Below are positions 63,284 through 64,000 of a stretch of 64,000 nt of DNA, in pieces. Source of the stretch: CAVSJA01 sp963728145 (GTDB lineage Bacteria > Bacteroidota > Bacteroidia > Chitinophagales > Chitinophagaceae); NCBI GenBank assembly GCA_963728145.1, contig CAVSJA010000006.1, forward strand, positions 868,001 through 932,000, in the 5' to 3' direction. The position numbers and the translations under genes are program-made. The notes under the pieces were generated by a model that did not search any database, was not told the origin of the DNA, and was given only the letters and a program-made list of their open reading frames with translations. Within the stretch, counting starts at the first letter, position 1, and the number at the start of each line of letters is the position of its first letter.

Positions 63284-64000
63284 ATGAAAAAGAGAATTAT
63301 TTACCCATCATTGATTGGAGTTTTTGTTTTAAGTGTGGGTTTTATCCTGGTGAAGTATCAGTATTCAAAAGCTGATAATGAAAAAAAGATTTACAGTCTC
63401 CTTGACAGGAAAGGGCCTTCTGCAAAAACGGTTGAATGGATTGGTATGAGGAACCAGTCCGAGGCGTTAACACAGCAATTGAATAAAGACCCCGAGAATA
63501 CTAAAGCATTGATCGGTTTGGCAGGATTGTTTATCCAGGAAGCGCGGATGTCGGGTAATTTCGGCTACTATGATAATGCGGCGATGAGTTATGTAAACCG
63601 GGTATTGGTGAAAGATCCATCAAATTTTGAGGCACTTACTTATAAAGCGTTAGTACAACTATCGCAGCACCATTTTTCCGAGGCACTAGTGACAGGAGAA
63701 GCTGCACGTCAGCTTTATCCGCATAGTGCATTTGTTTACGGAATACTGGTTGATGCAAACGTTGAATTGGGAAATTATCCGGCAGCAGTAGAAAATTCTG
63801 ACAAAATGGTTGGCATTCGTCCGGATATCCGATCTTATTCACGCATTTCCTACCTCCGGGAGATTCATGGAGATTTTCCGGGAGCTATAGAAGCAATGAA
63901 GCTTGCAGTTGAAGCAGGGGTGCCTGGCCAGGAATCCACAGAATGGTGCCGGATACAGTTAGGCAGATTATATGAGTTAACCGGAGACCTGAAATCCGCA
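63284..64000 (+). CDS. TPR-repeat protein, 3' end outside window
   Basis: The frame opens at ATG 63284 (MKKRIIYPSLIGVFVLSVGF) and runs 239 codons to the window edge. One N-terminal membrane segment is followed by helical TPR-like units such as NTKALIGLAGLFIQEARMSG, NFEALTYKALVQLSQHHFSEALVTGEAARQLYP and YGILVDANVELGNYPAAVENSDKMVGIRP. TPR proteins mediate protein contacts. Being next to DUF4331 genes suggests a linked role, not defined here. Confidence 0.85.
   Translation, partial: MKKRIIYPSLIGVFVLSVGFILVKYQYSKADNEKKIYSLLDRKGPSAKTVEWIGMRNQSEALTQQLNKDPENTKALIGLAGLFIQEARMSGNFGYYDNAAMSYVNRVLVKDPSNFEALTYKALVQLSQHHFSEALVTGEAARQLYPHSAFVYGILVDANVELGNYPAAVENSDKMVGIRPDIRSYSRISYLREIHGDFPGAIEAMKLAVEAGVPGQESTEWCRIQLGRLYELTGDLKSA

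Noticed and set aside
1..64000. Prophage or insertion sequence in the window
   Set aside because: No integrase, transposase, terminal inverted repeat with target duplication, or phage structural gene was recognised.

Overview
This window looks like a chromosomal segment of a Bacteroidota bacterium, most likely a Chitinophagaceae member. The evidence is two SusC/SusD pairs, a type IX secretion sorting tail on one DUF4331 protein, Bacteroidota-type -7 boxes (TAnnTTTG), lipoproteins with Cys-Lys-rich N termini, and a large set of secreted carbohydrate-active enzymes. No insertion sequence, phage gene, rRNA or CRISPR array was seen. The assignment rests on gene content only.

Layout. 1-3613: a truncated multi-PAS sensor histidine kinase. 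3885-9415: a soluble-dehydrogenase-like beta-propeller, a LacI regulator, altronate dehydratase (UxaA) and an AraC regulator. 9530-18032: three beta-helix enzymes on the + strand and one unassigned six-hairpin glycosidase on the - strand. 18287-43493: one long minus-strand polysaccharide utilization locus. In transcription order this is SusC2, SusD2, a FAS1 lipoprotein, a terminator, GH95, GH31, a frameshifted alginate-lyase-family gene, GH88, PL6, GH29, GH28, a beta-helix protein, GH105, SusC1 and SusD1. 44043-44670: tRNA-Ala(GGC) followed by tandem, degenerate 183-bp copies of itself. 44711-45587: a RES/Xre toxin-antitoxin pair with phased operator palindromes. 46029-50914: a secreted metallo-beta-lactamase-fold hydrolase, then a two-gene unit of a zinc metallopeptidase and a second metallo-beta-lactamase-fold protein. 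51169-52838: thioredoxin and a DnaJ-class chaperone. 53232-56061: a secreted ADP-ribosylglycohydrolase-fold protein divergent from mannonate dehydratase (UxuA). 56206-64000: a cation/proton antiporter, a small protein, an esterase lipoprotein, two DUF4331 paralogues and a truncated TPR protein.

How it fits together. The enzyme set suggests attack on a uronic-acid-rich, fucosylated (or L-galactosylated) pectin- or mucilage-like glycan. Beta-helix lyases and hydrolases would cut the backbone, GH105/GH88 would remove unsaturated uronic acids, and GH29/GH95/GH31 would trim side chains. SusCD would import the oligosaccharides, and UxaA and UxuA would feed galacturonate and glucuronate into 2-keto-3-deoxygluconate. 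Three LacI-type operator-like sites and a recurring ATTCAACAATTTTAGCAT-like element upstream of several of these genes suggest a shared regulon. The substrate itself is inferred, not seen.

Curiosities are the broken-up tRNA-Ala array, four single-base frameshifts clustered within 3.3 kb of the PUL, intergenic heptamer and octamer tandem repeats at several sites, the peptidase/MBL pair, and a 30-bp inverted repeat after the second DUF4331 gene.
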